A stretch of 64,000 nucleotides of DNA from Candidatus Fermentithermobacillaceae bacterium. Its GTDB lineage: Bacteria; Bacillota; Sulfobacillia; Fermentithermobacillales; Fermentithermobacillaceae. The stretch is from NCBI GenBank assembly GCA_012842685.1, contig DUSI01000049.1, forward strand, positions 62,001 through 126,000, read 5' to 3'. Each line of letters begins with the position of its first letter. The stretch's first letter is position 1. Both the position numbers and the translations under genes were made by a program. Positions 42,726-51,138 of this stretch are shown in pieces. A model generated the notes under the pieces. The model did no database searches, was not told where the DNA came from, and was given only the letters and a program-made list of their open reading frames with translations.

Positions 42726-43374
42726 TCGTCCGCAGGTAAGCTTCCGCCGCCCGTTCTTCGGCTTCCTTCTTCGAAGATCCGCTGCCCGTGGAGACTACCT
42801 TCCCGTTTATCACGCAGGCAACGCTGTAGGTCCTCAAGTGATCAGGGCCCTCGACGTTTATCACCCTGTACTCAAGAGTAGAACCGGGTTCCCTCTGTAC
42901 AAGTTCCTGCACCCTCGTTTTCGGGTCAACCGGCACCGATTCGGGCAGCTGCCCTTCGAAGATCTCCCTCACAAGCCCGAGGGCCTTATCCCACCCGTGC
43001 TCCAAGAACACGGCTCCTATCACGGCTTCCAGGGCACTGCCCAGTACGCTGGGGCGCCTCCTGCCGCCGGAGGCGCTCTCGCCTCTTCCGAGCTTTATGA
43101 GGTCGCCGAGCCCCCCTGCCAGGGCTATCTCGGCCAGCTTCGCGCCGGACACGAGGGATGCCCTCATCCTCGTGAGATCCCCTTCCGCGAGCCCGGGATA
43201 GCGCTCGTACAGTATGTGCCCTACTGCAAGGTAGAGAACCGCGTCTCCCAGGAACTCAAGGCGCTCGTTGTTCACCGGGGAAGAAACTTCGTTGGCGTAG
43301 GAGACGTGGGTAAGAGCTTCCTCACGTCTCTCGGGCGTCAGGCTCCCAATTGCCTTTTCCAGGATCTCCTTCAT
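42706..43374 (-). CDS. rnc: Ribonuclease III
   Basis: 222 residues. The catalytic signature NNERLEFLGDAVLYLAVG is intact near residue 36, with the second acidic set near 108-115 (SALEAVIGAVFLEHG). A C-terminal double-stranded RNA-binding domain is present (PKTRVQELVQREPGSTLEY; STGSGSSKKEAEERAAEAYL). It processes rRNA precursors and duplex RNAs. It overlaps fabF by four bases and ends the lipid operon. Confidence 0.96.
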   Translation of the reverse strand: MKEILEKAIGSLTPERREEALTHVSYANEVSSPVNNERLEFLGDAVLYLAVGHILYERYPGLAEGDLTRMRASLVSGAKLAEIALAGGLGDLIKLGRGESASGGRRRPSVLGSALEAVIGAVFLEHGWDKALGLVREIFEGQLPESVPVDPKTRVQELVQREPGSTLEYRVINVEGPDHLRTYSVACVINGKVVSTGSGSSKKEAEERAAEAYLRTITETSR

Positions 43375-44609
43375 CCGTCATACCTCTTGAACACGAGACA
43401 GGCGTTTTGACCGCCGAATCCAAAGGAATTCTTGAGAGCGACCCCCACAGGCGCCTTTCTGGCTTCATTGGGAACATAGTCCAGGTCGCAGTCGGGATCA
43501 GGCGTCTCATAGTTAATCGTGGGAGGGATCACCTGGTTCTTGATGGCCAGCACCGTTGCCACGCTTTCCACCGCCCCGGCCGCTCCGAGGAGGTGCCCGA
43601 CCATGGATTTCACCGAAGACACCGCCACCTCGCGGGCATGCTCGCCCAGGACGGACTTGATGGCCAGAGTCTCATGGACATCATTGGCCGGCGTAGATGT
43701 CCCGTGAGCATTGACGTAGTCTACCTGGTCCGGGGATATTCCGGCGCACTCCAAAGCAGCCTTCATGGCCCTCGCGGCGCCCTCACCAGCCGGGTGTGGA
43801 GCCGTGATGTGGTATGAGTCAGAACTCATGCCGTAGCCCACTATCTCCGCGTAGATGGGAGCTTTCCTCTCCAAGGCGCTCGACAGGCTCTCCAGCACAA
43901 GTATGGCCGCGCCCTCTCCCATGACGAACCCGTCTCGGTTCCTGTCAAAGGGGCTAGAGGCACGGCCCAGGAGCTCGTTTCGTGTGGAAAGCGCCTTCAG
44001 GGCGCAGAAGCCCGCGAGGGACGTAGGAGTGATAGGGGCCTCCGTGCCCCCCGTAAGCATTATGTCCGCGTCTCCGCGCCGGACAATCCAGTAGGCTTCT
44101 CCGATGGCGTTGGTAGCAGAGGCGCACGCGGTCACGACCGTATTGATCGGCCCTTTCAGGCCCAGGTCTATGGAGACCTGCCCGGCGGCCATATTGGCTA
44201 TCATCATGGGGACGAAGAAAGGCGATACCCTCCCCGGTCCTCTCTCCCAAAGGGTCCTCATCTCGCGCTCGAGGGTCTCCATCCCACCAATGCCCGTACC
44301 CAGGACGATCCCGGCCCTCTCACCCAGGGAAGAGCCGCTAAGTCCCGCGTCCTCAACCGCCATCCTGGCTGACACCACGGCAAACTGGGAAAAGCGGTCC
44401 ATCTTCCGGGCTTCACGCTTGTCCAAATACTGGGCAGCATCAAAATCTACCTCGGCGGCAATCTTGCAGGGAAACTCGTCTACCGGGAACCTGGTTATAC
44501 GCCTTATGCCGGACCTACCCTCTATGAGGCCATACCAAAACTCCCCAAGGCCAATACCTATCGGCGAGATGACGCCCATACCGGTGACTACAACGCGCCT
44601 CGTAACCAA
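43371..44609 (-). CDS. fabF: Beta-ketoacyl-ACP synthase II
   Basis: 412 residues. The Cys-His-His triad is in place: VTACASATNAIGEAYW, NAHGTSTPANDVHE, and VGHLLGAAGAVE. It elongates acyl-ACP with malonyl-ACP. TTG start with GGGAGGAAG upstream. It follows acpP by 62 bases, as usual. Confidence 0.96.
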   Translation of the reverse strand: MVTRRVVVTGMGVISPIGIGLGEFWYGLIEGRSGIRRITRFPVDEFPCKIAAEVDFDAAQYLDKREARKMDRFSQFAVVSARMAVEDAGLSGSSLGERAGIVLGTGIGGMETLEREMRTLWERGPGRVSPFFVPMMIANMAAGQVSIDLGLKGPINTVVTACASATNAIGEAYWIVRRGDADIMLTGGTEAPITPTSLAGFCALKALSTRNELLGRASSPFDRNRDGFVMGEGAAILVLESLSSALERKAPIYAEIVGYGMSSDSYHITAPHPAGEGAARAMKAALECAGISPDQVDYVNAHGTSTPANDVHETLAIKSVLGEHAREVAVSSVKSMVGHLLGAAGAVESVATVLAIKNQVIPPTINYETPDPDCDLDYVPNEARKAPVGVALKNSFGFGGQNACLVFKRYDG

Positions 44610-44671
44610 GCGGCCACTTCCTCCCGAGATATATACGGTCCCGCGAGGGATTCGCGGGACCGCTTCAAAGG

Positions 44672-44917
44672 TTACTCTTTCATGTTCCTGCGAAGGTACT
44701 CAACGGCGTCCCTTACGGTCGAAAGGTTCTCGGCGTCCTCGTCGGGGATGGTGATCCCGAATTCGCCTTCAAAAGCCATGATAAGGTCGACTATCTCAAG
44801 GGAGTCTGCCCCGAGGTCGTCGATGAACGACGCGTCAAGGGTCACCAGAGACTCGTCCACGCTAAGCTGATCGATGATAATCTTCTTCACTCTCTCAAAA
44901 ATCGGATCTTCTGCCAC
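44672..44917 (-). CDS. acpP: Acyl carrier protein
   Basis: 81 residues from GTG 44917 (AAGGAGG eight bases upstream; three more codons lie within the ribosome-site region). [18 protein letters not shown] has the phosphopantetheine Ser, and the protein is acidic. It carries the growing acyl chain for the Fab enzymes around it. Confidence 0.97.
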   Translation of the reverse strand: MAEDPIFERVKKIIIDQLSVDESLVTLDASFIDDLGADSLEIVDLIMAFEGEFGITIPDEDAENLSTVRDAVEYLRRNMKE

Positions 44918-44942
44918 ACGAGTCACCTCCTTGTCACTAGCA

Positions 44943-45698
44943 CTATTCTAGAGCCCCGATGGACATACCACCGTCAACCCTCAGTACCTCTCCCGTTATG
45001 TACGAAGCGTCGGGCGAGAGGAGAAAAGCGATGGCTTTGGCCACTTCTTCAGGAGTGCCCATCCGTCTCAAGGGGATGGCGGCCATAAGCCGGTCCCGGA
45101 CTTCGCCCGGAAGAGCTCCGGTCATGTCCGTGTCTATGAACCCCGGGGCTACGACGTTGACTGTTATACCATATCTTGAGAGTTCACGGGCAGAAGCGCG
45201 CACGAGACCGATGATGCCCGCCTTCGAGGCGGCGTAGTTGGCCTGGCCCACATTGCCGGTCATGGCCACTACAGAGGAAACGGCCACTATCCGGCCGGAC
45301 TTCCTCCGCACCATCGAGCGCGAGCCCCACTTCAAGACGTTATACACCCCCTTGAGATTGACATCAATCACCCGGTCCCAATCCTCTTCCGGCATGCGCA
45401 CGAGGAGCCCGTCGCGGGTTATGCCCGCGTTCAGGACCAGGGCCTGGATGGGACCCAGGGATCTCTCAACGTCGTCCACAAGGCGCCTTGCCTCATCGTG
45501 GGAAGAAACGTCTGCCCGGAAGGCCATGGCCCTCCCGCCTTCCTCCACGATGCGCCCCACCGTCTCAGCAGCGCCCCTCTCATCTCCCAAGTAATTTACG
45601 GCCACGGCGTAACCCCGCCTGCCCAGCTCGCAGGCAGTGGCTCTGCCTATGCCGCGGGACGCTCCGGTTACGAGGGCGACTTCCCAGCTCTCCGTCAT
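44943..45698 (-). CDS. fabG: 3-oxoacyl-ACP reductase
   Basis: 251 residues, classical short-chain dehydrogenase. [16 protein letters not shown] binds [16 protein letters not shown]; the Ser-Tyr-Lys set is in [23 protein letters not shown]. The C-terminal [15 protein letters not shown] is typical. It overlaps fabD by four bases. Confidence 0.96.
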   Translation of the reverse strand: MTESWEVALVTGASRGIGRATACELGRRGYAVAVNYLGDERGAAETVGRIVEEGGRAMAFRADVSSHDEARRLVDDVERSLGPIQALVLNAGITRDGLLVRMPEEDWDRVIDVNLKGVYNVLKWGSRSMVRRKSGRIVAVSSVVAMTGNVGQANYAASKAGIIGLVRASARELSRYGITVNVVAPGFIDTDMTGALPGEVRDRLMAAIPLRRMGTPEEVAKAIAFLLSPDASYITGEVLRVDGGMSIGALE

Positions 45699-46639
45699 AT
45701 TAGCAGCGCCTCCTCAGCAAGCGCAACGACATTTCCCAGGTCATCTGGGCTTTCAAACCTCACATATGGGATCTCCGGGTGCGTCCTTTTCCCGAAACCC
45801 GCTAGGGTCTTCCCAGGACCGATCTCCACGAAGAGGCGGGCGCCGTCTCTCGCCATGGCCTCTATGTCCTTCTGCCACAAGACCGGCATAGTAACCTGGG
45901 CGATGAGCGCCTCCCTTACCTCAGAAGGGCTTTGCAGCCTCTCCCCGCTCACGTTCCCGTACACCGGTATCGAAGGGGCCCTTACCTCCACCTTATCCAA
46001 AACCGCACGGAGCTTATAAGCCGCGCTTTCCATGAGTGAGCAGTGGAACGGGGCGCTGACGTTCAGGGGGATCACTTTGCCCCCGAGCTGCCTGGCGAGC
46101 CTCGATGCTTCTTCCACGGCTGCCCTTAACCCCGATATCACGATCTGGCCGGGGCAGTTGTAATTGGCTCCGGTGACCACGCCAAAGGCTTTGGCCTTCT
46201 CGCACACGTCCTCCACGTCTTCGGCCCCAAGTCCCAGGACGGCAGCCATGGCTCCTTCTCCGGGCGGACACGCCTCCTGCATGTAGATGCCGCGTTTATG
46301 GGTGATGACCACTGCATCCTCGAAACCCAAAGAGCCCGCCACGACCAGCGCCGTATATTCTCCCAGGCTGAGCCCGGCGGCCATGTCGGGCCTGAGCCCG
46401 TGGTCCATGAGGACCTGAGCGCCGGCGACGCCTACCGTAAGCAGGGCAGGCTGTGCGTACTCGGTAAGGCTCAGCTTCTCGGCCGGGCCTTCGAAGATGA
46501 TGCCTGAGAGCGAAAAGCCGAGAGCGCGGTCGGCGGCTTCAAATATCTTCCTGGCAGAGGGATAGGCCTCGTAGAGCGCTCTCCCCATGCCTACGGTCTG
46601 AGCTCCTTGCCCTGGAAAAACCCACGCCGTCTTCGCCAT
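45695..46639 (-). CDS. fabD: Malonyl-CoA:ACP transacylase
   Basis: 314 residues from ATG 46639 (GGAGG nine bases upstream; the frame extends 16 codons further without a good start). [12 protein letters not shown] at the N-terminus, the nucleophile in [14 protein letters not shown], and the partner His in [10 protein letters not shown]. It loads malonyl groups on ACP. Confidence 0.95.
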   Translation of the reverse strand: MAKTAWVFPGQGAQTVGMGRALYEAYPSARKIFEAADRALGFSLSGIIFEGPAEKLSLTEYAQPALLTVGVAGAQVLMDHGLRPDMAAGLSLGEYTALVVAGSLGFEDAVVITHKRGIYMQEACPPGEGAMAAVLGLGAEDVEDVCEKAKAFGVVTGANYNCPGQIVISGLRAAVEEASRLARQLGGKVIPLNVSAPFHCSLMESAAYKLRAVLDKVEVRAPSIPVYGNVSGERLQSPSEVREALIAQVTMPVLWQKDIEAMARDGARLFVEIGPGKTLAGFGKRTHPEIPYVRFESPDDLGNVVALAEEALLI

Positions 46640-46656
46640 CCCCTTACCTCCGCGGA

Positions 46657-47505
46657 TCACTTGGGGAATATCTGGACGGCCAGACATCCGGGACCCACAT
46701 GAGTGCCGATTATGCTACCTATCTGCGACTCGTAGACCCGGTCGGCTTTGACGATGGAAAGGACGCCCTCCTTGAGCTTCTGAGCTTCTTCGGGAGCGTC
46801 GGCGTGGGATACGGTAACGATGGAAGCTGCCCTTGAAGGTACCTTCTCCTCAATTATCTCCAAGAGCCTCGGAATGACCTTGTTCCTGCCTCTAACCCGC
46901 TCTACCGCGGTCACGTAGCCTTCTTTGTCAATGCTCAGGATGGGCTTCATGTTGAGGAGCCCTCCCAAGAAATGCTGGGCCCTCCCGATACGCCCGTTCT
47001 TGGCGAGGTAGTCCAGGGTATCCACTGAGAATAGCGTCACGCATTCAGGTATCATCTTCTCGATAGTCTCGACTATGCGCTCGGGAGACTCCCCCCGCTC
47101 GGCCATCTCGGCGGCCAAGAGGGCCAGCGCCCCGTACCCGCATGAGGCGAGCTTGGAGTTTATGACAGTTATGGAGCGGTCGGGGAGCATGTCTCTAGCG
47201 AGCATCGCAGACTGATATGTACCGCTCAGGACCGCCGACAGGAGTATCGCTATCACGTGGGAGCCGTCGGAGCTTAGCCTGTCAAACACCGACCTGAACG
47301 CTTCAGGCGATGGTTGGGACGTATGTGGGTGATGGGGCGAAGTCCTGAGTTTGTCGTAGAAGGCCTGTCCGGCCATCTCGTACCCATCCAAGTAGGCTTC
47401 TTCGCCGAAGAACACCGTGAGCGGAACCACCGAAATCCCCTTGGACTCGAGGAACTTCGGGTCGAAGTCCTGTGCCGAGTCGGTCACGATCTTAACACCG
47501 GGCAT
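46657..47505 (-). CDS. DegV/FakB-family fatty acid-binding protein
   Basis: 282 residues from ATG 47505 (AAGGAGGAG upstream). DegV fold: VKIVTDSAQDFDP at the start, the substrate loop TSQPSPEAFRSVF, SAVLSGTYQSAML, and LDYLAKNGRIGRAQ. FakB proteins hold a fatty acid while FakA phosphorylates it to acyl phosphate, which PlsY or PlsX uses. It lies between fabH and fabD inside the lipid operon, an unusual place; a fakA gene is at 58881-60602. This supports a FakB role over a generic DegV label. Confidence 0.9.
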   Translation of the reverse strand: MPGVKIVTDSAQDFDPKFLESKGISVVPLTVFFGEEAYLDGYEMAGQAFYDKLRTSPHHPHTSQPSPEAFRSVFDRLSSDGSHVIAILLSAVLSGTYQSAMLARDMLPDRSITVINSKLASCGYGALALLAAEMAERGESPERIVETIEKMIPECVTLFSVDTLDYLAKNGRIGRAQHFLGGLLNMKPILSIDKEGYVTAVERVRGRNKVIPRLLEIIEEKVPSRAASIVTVSHADAPEEAQKLKEGVLSIVKADRVYESQIGSIIGTHVGPGCLAVQIFPK

Positions 47506-47518
47506 TCTTTTCTCCTCC

Positions 47519-48511
47519 TTATGACCAGATAATCGCGGCAGCCCCATAGGAAAGCCCCGCGCCGAAGGCAACCAGCACGACCAGGTCGCCCTTTTCTATG
47601 CGTCCTTCGTGCAGCGCCTCGCACATGGCGATGGGCACCGAAGCAGACGATGTGTTTCCGTACTTGTCGATGTTCACCACGACCCTGTCTCTGGAAATCC
47701 CGAACCGTTCGCAGGCCGATTCGATTATCCTGAGGTTGGCCTGGTGCGGTATGAGCACACCTATATCCTGAGGAGTCTTGCCGCACTTCTCCAGTACCTT
47801 CGTGACGGCTGCATCCACGATCTTCACGGCAAACTTAAAGACCGCCTTGCCCTCCATGTGGATGTAGTGAAGGCCTTTCTCCACCGTCTCGCTGGAAGCG
47901 GGCATCCTGGCTCCTCCGGCGGGAAGGCTCAGAAGGTCCTTCCCCGATCCGTCAGCCCCCAGGTGAAAAGCCACGAGCCCCTCCCCGTGGCTGCCTTCCA
48001 CAAGGAGCACGGCCCCGGCGCCGTCTCCGAAGAGGCAACATGTCGTACGATCGCTCCAGTTAACGAGGCGGGAGAGACATTCCGCCCCGATAACCAGCAC
48101 CTTCCTGTACATCCCCGCGGCGACGAACTGGGCACCGGTAGCAAGAGCATATATAAACCCGGTGCAACCGATTTCCATGTCGAAAGCTGCGGCGTTGACC
48201 GCACCTATGGAATGCTGAACGATACAGGCAGTGGCCGGAAACAGGTAATCGGGGCTCGCGGAAGCGACTATGATCAGGTCTATCTCCCGGGCCGTCACCC
48301 CTGCATCGCGGAGGCAAGCCATGGCCGCTTCCGTCGCCAGGTCCGACGTTGAGGCTCCCCTGCCTGCCAGCCTGCGCTCTCTGATACCCGTCCTCTCCCT
48401 GATCCACGCATCCGAGGTCTCGACCATTTTCTCGAGGTCGAAGTTGGTGAGCACGTTGGGCGGGACGTAGTAACCCATCCCCGCGATCTTGACCGGCCTC
48501 GTGGAATACAC
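47519..48511 (-). CDS. fabH: Beta-ketoacyl-ACP synthase III
   Basis: 330 residues from GTG 48511, preceded by GGAAGGTG and two bases from the plsX stop. Catalytic Cys in DMEIGCTGFIYALATG, His in LIPHQANLRIIE, and Asn in NIDKYGNTSSASVP. It starts fatty acid synthesis from acyl-CoA and malonyl-ACP and determines branched or straight chains. Confidence 0.96.
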   Translation of the reverse strand: MYSTRPVKIAGMGYYVPPNVLTNFDLEKMVETSDAWIRERTGIRERRLAGRGASTSDLATEAAMACLRDAGVTAREIDLIIVASASPDYLFPATACIVQHSIGAVNAAAFDMEIGCTGFIYALATGAQFVAAGMYRKVLVIGAECLSRLVNWSDRTTCCLFGDGAGAVLLVEGSHGEGLVAFHLGADGSGKDLLSLPAGGARMPASSETVEKGLHYIHMEGKAVFKFAVKIVDAAVTKVLEKCGKTPQDIGVLIPHQANLRIIESACERFGISRDRVVVNIDKYGNTSSASVPIAMCEALHEGRIEKGDLVVLVAFGAGLSYGAAAIIWS

Positions 48512-48512
48512 C

Positions 48513-49535
48513 CTATTCACCTTCCAAGCCAAGCTGAGCCAGCGTACGGTCTATCACGTCTGCTACTTTGCCCGCAATGTACCGGTGTGCTTGCCTGATC
48601 CCGTTTAGCACCGCGATGTGGTTTGACGCACCGTGGCACTTGACCACGCACCCGCGGAGCCCCAGAAGAGGAGCTCCGCCGTAGCTCGAGTAGTCGAGGA
48701 GCGCCTTTACCCTGGAAAACGCGGGCCGCAAGACCAACGCGGCGGCTTTCGCGAGAAAGCCCCTGGTCATCTCGCCCCGGAGGACAGAAAGCAAGAACTC
48801 TGACGTCCCCTCGCATGTCTTGAGAAAGACGTTTCCGCTGAAGCCGTCCGCCACGACGACATCTGCGTCACCGGAGAACACATCTCTGGCCTCTATTTTG
48901 CCCATGAAGTTCACAGGGGCGCTCCTTAGGAGTTCGAACGCCTTCTTGGTGACGGCGTTTCCCTTTTCCGGCTCAACTCCGTTGCTCAGGAGGAACACCT
49001 TGGGTTTTTCTCTACCGAGGACCCCTTCCGCGTAGGCGCTCCCCATCACCGCAAACTGGACAAGAGTCTGGGGGCGGGCATCGCTGGAAGCGCCCAGGTC
49101 CAAGAAAAGCACGCCGCGCTCCCGCTTGTCGGGGAGCACTTGCGCCAGGCACGGCTTGTCTACCCCGGGGGCTCTGCCGAGGAGCAAGGCTCCGCCTGCG
49201 ACCAGCGCCCCGGTGGAGCCGGCCGACACGAAAGCATCCAGCTCGCCCTTTTTCACCGCTTCCAGCCCGCGTCTTATGGAAGAATCGGGCTTCCTCCGGA
49301 TCGCCTGGAGAGAAGGTTCGTCCGGGAGTACGACCTCGCCGCAGATCACTCCCTGGATATCCTGGCCTCCCGGCCGGGACCTCAGGGCGTTTAGCGCCTC
49401 CTGGGTCCCGAAGGCCACCACGCTGAACCCCTCTCTTGCGGCCAGGAGACACGCCTCGATGTTCACCTGAGGGGCATTGTCGCCCCCCATGAGGTCAAGG
49501 CCTATGACGCATCTTGTTCGCATGCTCTCAGACAT
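48513..49535 (-). CDS. plsX: Phosphate acyltransferase PlsX
   Basis: 340 residues. GLDLMGGDNAPQVNIEA at the start, FVSAGSTGALVAGG, LDLGASSDARPQTLVQFA, and VADGFSGNVFLKTCEG are all PlsX hallmarks. It interconverts acyl-ACP and acyl phosphate for phospholipid synthesis. It follows fapR by 14 bases, as in Bacillus. Confidence 0.96.
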   Translation of the reverse strand: MSESMRTRCVIGLDLMGGDNAPQVNIEACLLAAREGFSVVAFGTQEALNALRSRPGGQDIQGVICGEVVLPDEPSLQAIRRKPDSSIRRGLEAVKKGELDAFVSAGSTGALVAGGALLLGRAPGVDKPCLAQVLPDKRERGVLFLDLGASSDARPQTLVQFAVMGSAYAEGVLGREKPKVFLLSNGVEPEKGNAVTKKAFELLRSAPVNFMGKIEARDVFSGDADVVVADGFSGNVFLKTCEGTSEFLLSVLRGEMTRGFLAKAAALVLRPAFSRVKALLDYSSYGGAPLLGLRGCVVKCHGASNHIAVLNGIRQAHRYIAGKVADVIDRTLAQLGLEGE

Positions 49536-49549
49536 GGGGATATCCTCTC

Positions 49550-50101
49550 CTACTCAAGGGCGAAGACGAGGAACTTGCCGCGGAACACTTCCTCGCCGCC
49601 GGAACGCGTCTCTACCAGGACTACCGATTTGTTGCCCTTCTCCCTGATGACCGTCGCCTTGGCGATCAGCTTCTCCCCTACGCGAACACGCCTCTTGAAC
49701 TTCAGGTTCGCTATACCTGTGACCACGTTCTCCGCGTCGATCACCGCTATCGCCAGGGAATCGGCCTGGGCGAAAATGTAATGGCCTCTCGCGATGCCCG
49801 TGCGCTGAAAGGCCATCTCAGGCGTTATCTCCAAAGCGGAGATGGCAGACTTGCCCAGCTCAAGGTCTATGAGCTCACCCACTACTTCCGCCTGGCCCAT
49901 GGACTTGAGCCGGCCATAAGCCCTCTCGGCCATCTCTTTCACGCGGGTCCTCTGATCAGGTATCCCGAGGGCCATCCGGTCGAGCCTGATCGTCTGGACG
50001 CTCACTCCGAAATGGCGGGCCAGTCTCCCGTCAGAAAGGAACGGGTTGGCTCCGAGAACCGCCCGGAGGCGCTCCCTGCGCTCCTTGGGGCTTGCAGGCA
50101 T
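49550..50101 (-). CDS. fapR: FapR, malonyl-CoA-responsive lipid repressor
   Basis: 183 residues from ATG 50101 (GGGGAG nine bases upstream; ATG 50110 lies against that site). DeoR-like helix-turn-helix (NPFLSDGRLARHFGVSVQTI; RLDRMALGIP) linked to a hotdog domain (IARGHYIFAQADSLAIAVID; GNKSVVLVETRSGGEEVFRG), the malonyl-CoA pocket. It represses lipid genes until malonyl-CoA builds up. First gene of the operon to rnc, with a candidate self-operator at 50127-50144. Confidence 0.95.
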   Translation of the reverse strand: MPASPKERRERLRAVLGANPFLSDGRLARHFGVSVQTIRLDRMALGIPDQRTRVKEMAERAYGRLKSMGQAEVVGELIDLELGKSAISALEITPEMAFQRTGIARGHYIFAQADSLAIAVIDAENVVTGIANLKFKRRVRVGEKLIAKATVIREKGNKSVVLVETRSGGEEVFRGKFLVFALE

Positions 50102-50126
50102 GGGTTTCATCTCCCCAACGGGTTAT

Positions 50127-50144
50127 TTATACTTAGGTGCTAAT
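50127..50144 (-). promoter_or_regulatory. Candidate FapR operator
   Basis: Reverse strand ATTAGCACCTAAGTATAA resembles the Bacillus FapR box (core TTAGTACCT as I recall it), with one change in the core. It lies 19-36 bases past the -10 box of the fapR promoter, where bound FapR would block transcription. Confidence 0.55.
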
Positions 50145-50162
50145 ACCTTGATGTTAATGCCA

Positions 50163-50191
50163 AGTATACAATGGTCGCCCACAGTTGGCAA
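50163..50191 (-). promoter_or_regulatory. Sigma-A promoter of the fapR-plsX-fab operon
   Basis: Reverse strand: TTGCCA (50186-50191), 17 bases, TATACT (50163-50168). Good consensus. The leader to the fapR start is about 55 bases and contains the candidate FapR box. Confidence 0.72.
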
Positions 50192-50211
50192 CGGGTTACC
50201 TGAGGTTCCCG

Positions 50212-50245
50212 AAAAAAGCAAAAGGCCCCGGCGGATGCCGGAGCC
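50212..50245 (-). terminator. Rho-independent terminator after rpmF
   Basis: Reverse strand: GGCTCCGGC (50237-50245), loop ATCC, GCCGGGGCC (50224-50232), then TTTTGCTTTTTT. A strong terminator that separates yceD-rpmF from the fapR operon. Confidence 0.9.
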
Positions 50246-50309
50246 GCTCTCTTCTCCCGTGGGCGCGCCAAAGGCGACCTAATCCCAGGGTGCGGAGTCT
50301 CTCAAGACC

Positions 50310-50492
50310 TTACTTCTCTTCGACCTTCACGACCTGCCTGCCGCCGTACCAGCCGCAGTCCGGGCACACCTTGTGAGGCAGGACAGGAGCGTGACAATGG
50401 GGACACTCAACCAGGTTGGGCGCCTCGAGCTTCCAGTTGGCCCTTCTCTTGTCCCGGCGGGAAGGTGAAGTCTTCTTCTTAGGAACGGCCAT
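50310..50492 (-). CDS. rpmF: Ribosomal protein L32
   Basis: 60 residues from ATG 50492 (MAVPKKKTSPSRRDKRR). Zinc-ribbon form with CPHCHAPVLPHKVCPDCGWY, four cysteines. It overlaps yceD by 14 bases and is followed by a terminator. Confidence 0.97.
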   Translation of the reverse strand: MAVPKKKTSPSRRDKRRANWKLEAPNLVECPHCHAPVLPHKVCPDCGWYGGRQVVKVEEK

Positions 50493-51027
50493 TTTTCTTT
50501 CCCCTTTCCGTTTCGTTGAGAGCGTCAAGAAGCTTCCTGCCGAACGCCGTCACTCCAAAGCCGGTCTTTTCGCAGTCACAATCGCCCTCGTTCAAGTTCT
50601 TTCCACAGACAGGGCAAAGGCCCTTGCAATCCTCGGAGCAAAGCGGCTTCATGGGAAGGTTTAAAAGGACTTCGTGCCTCACCATTTCGCCGAGGTCACA
50701 GACACCGCCCTCAAGCGCAAAGACGCTGACCTCCGGCTCTTCTTCCTGAGGCCTGCCGTCCGGATCCTCAACGAACTCTGCCTCGCAATCCAGCTCCATC
50801 TCCTTGGTGAAGGAGCCCAGACACCTGGAGCAGGTAAGTTCAACCGTTCCCACGGCATGGGCATCCACGTAGACACCAAGTCCGGTGGAAGTGGCCACTC
50901 CTCTCACGACAAAAGAGCCTACCGCCTGAGCCCCGTCCATGGTCTCAGGAATGGGCACTTCCCCTCCCACCTGGAAAGACATCCCCTCTCCAGGTGTCTT
51001 CAGTATCTCGGTCACGTCTATCTTCAT
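50479..51027 (-). CDS. yceD: YceD/DUF177-family protein
   Basis: 182 residues. A CSRCLG pair and a C-terminal CSEDCKGLCPVCGKNLN, CDC set of cysteines could bind zinc. Family members accompany rpmF and are linked to rRNA maturation (23S) in bacteria and chloroplasts. The ATG has GGAGGG upstream, with a near-perfect promoter 30 bases before it. Confidence 0.9.
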   Translation of the reverse strand: MKIDVTEILKTPGEGMSFQVGGEVPIPETMDGAQAVGSFVVRGVATSTGLGVYVDAHAVGTVELTCSRCLGSFTKEMELDCEAEFVEDPDGRPQEEEPEVSVFALEGGVCDLGEMVRHEVLLNLPMKPLCSEDCKGLCPVCGKNLNEGDCDCEKTGFGVTAFGRKLLDALNETERGKKNGRS

Positions 51028-51056
51028 AACGGCCCTCCATCCAAGGCACAGTAGGG

Positions 51057-51086
51057 ATTATACTCACGCGAAAAAACGAGTGTCAA
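51057..51086 (-). promoter_or_regulatory. Consensus sigma-A promoter of yceD-rpmF
   Basis: Reverse strand: perfect TTGACA (51081-51086), 18 bases, perfect TATAAT (51057-51062). The best promoter in the window. Confidence 0.85.
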
Positions 51087-51138
51087 GGAGCCGTACTCCG
51101 GGCGCATATAGATTAGAGCGGACGAAGGAGGCTATGGA

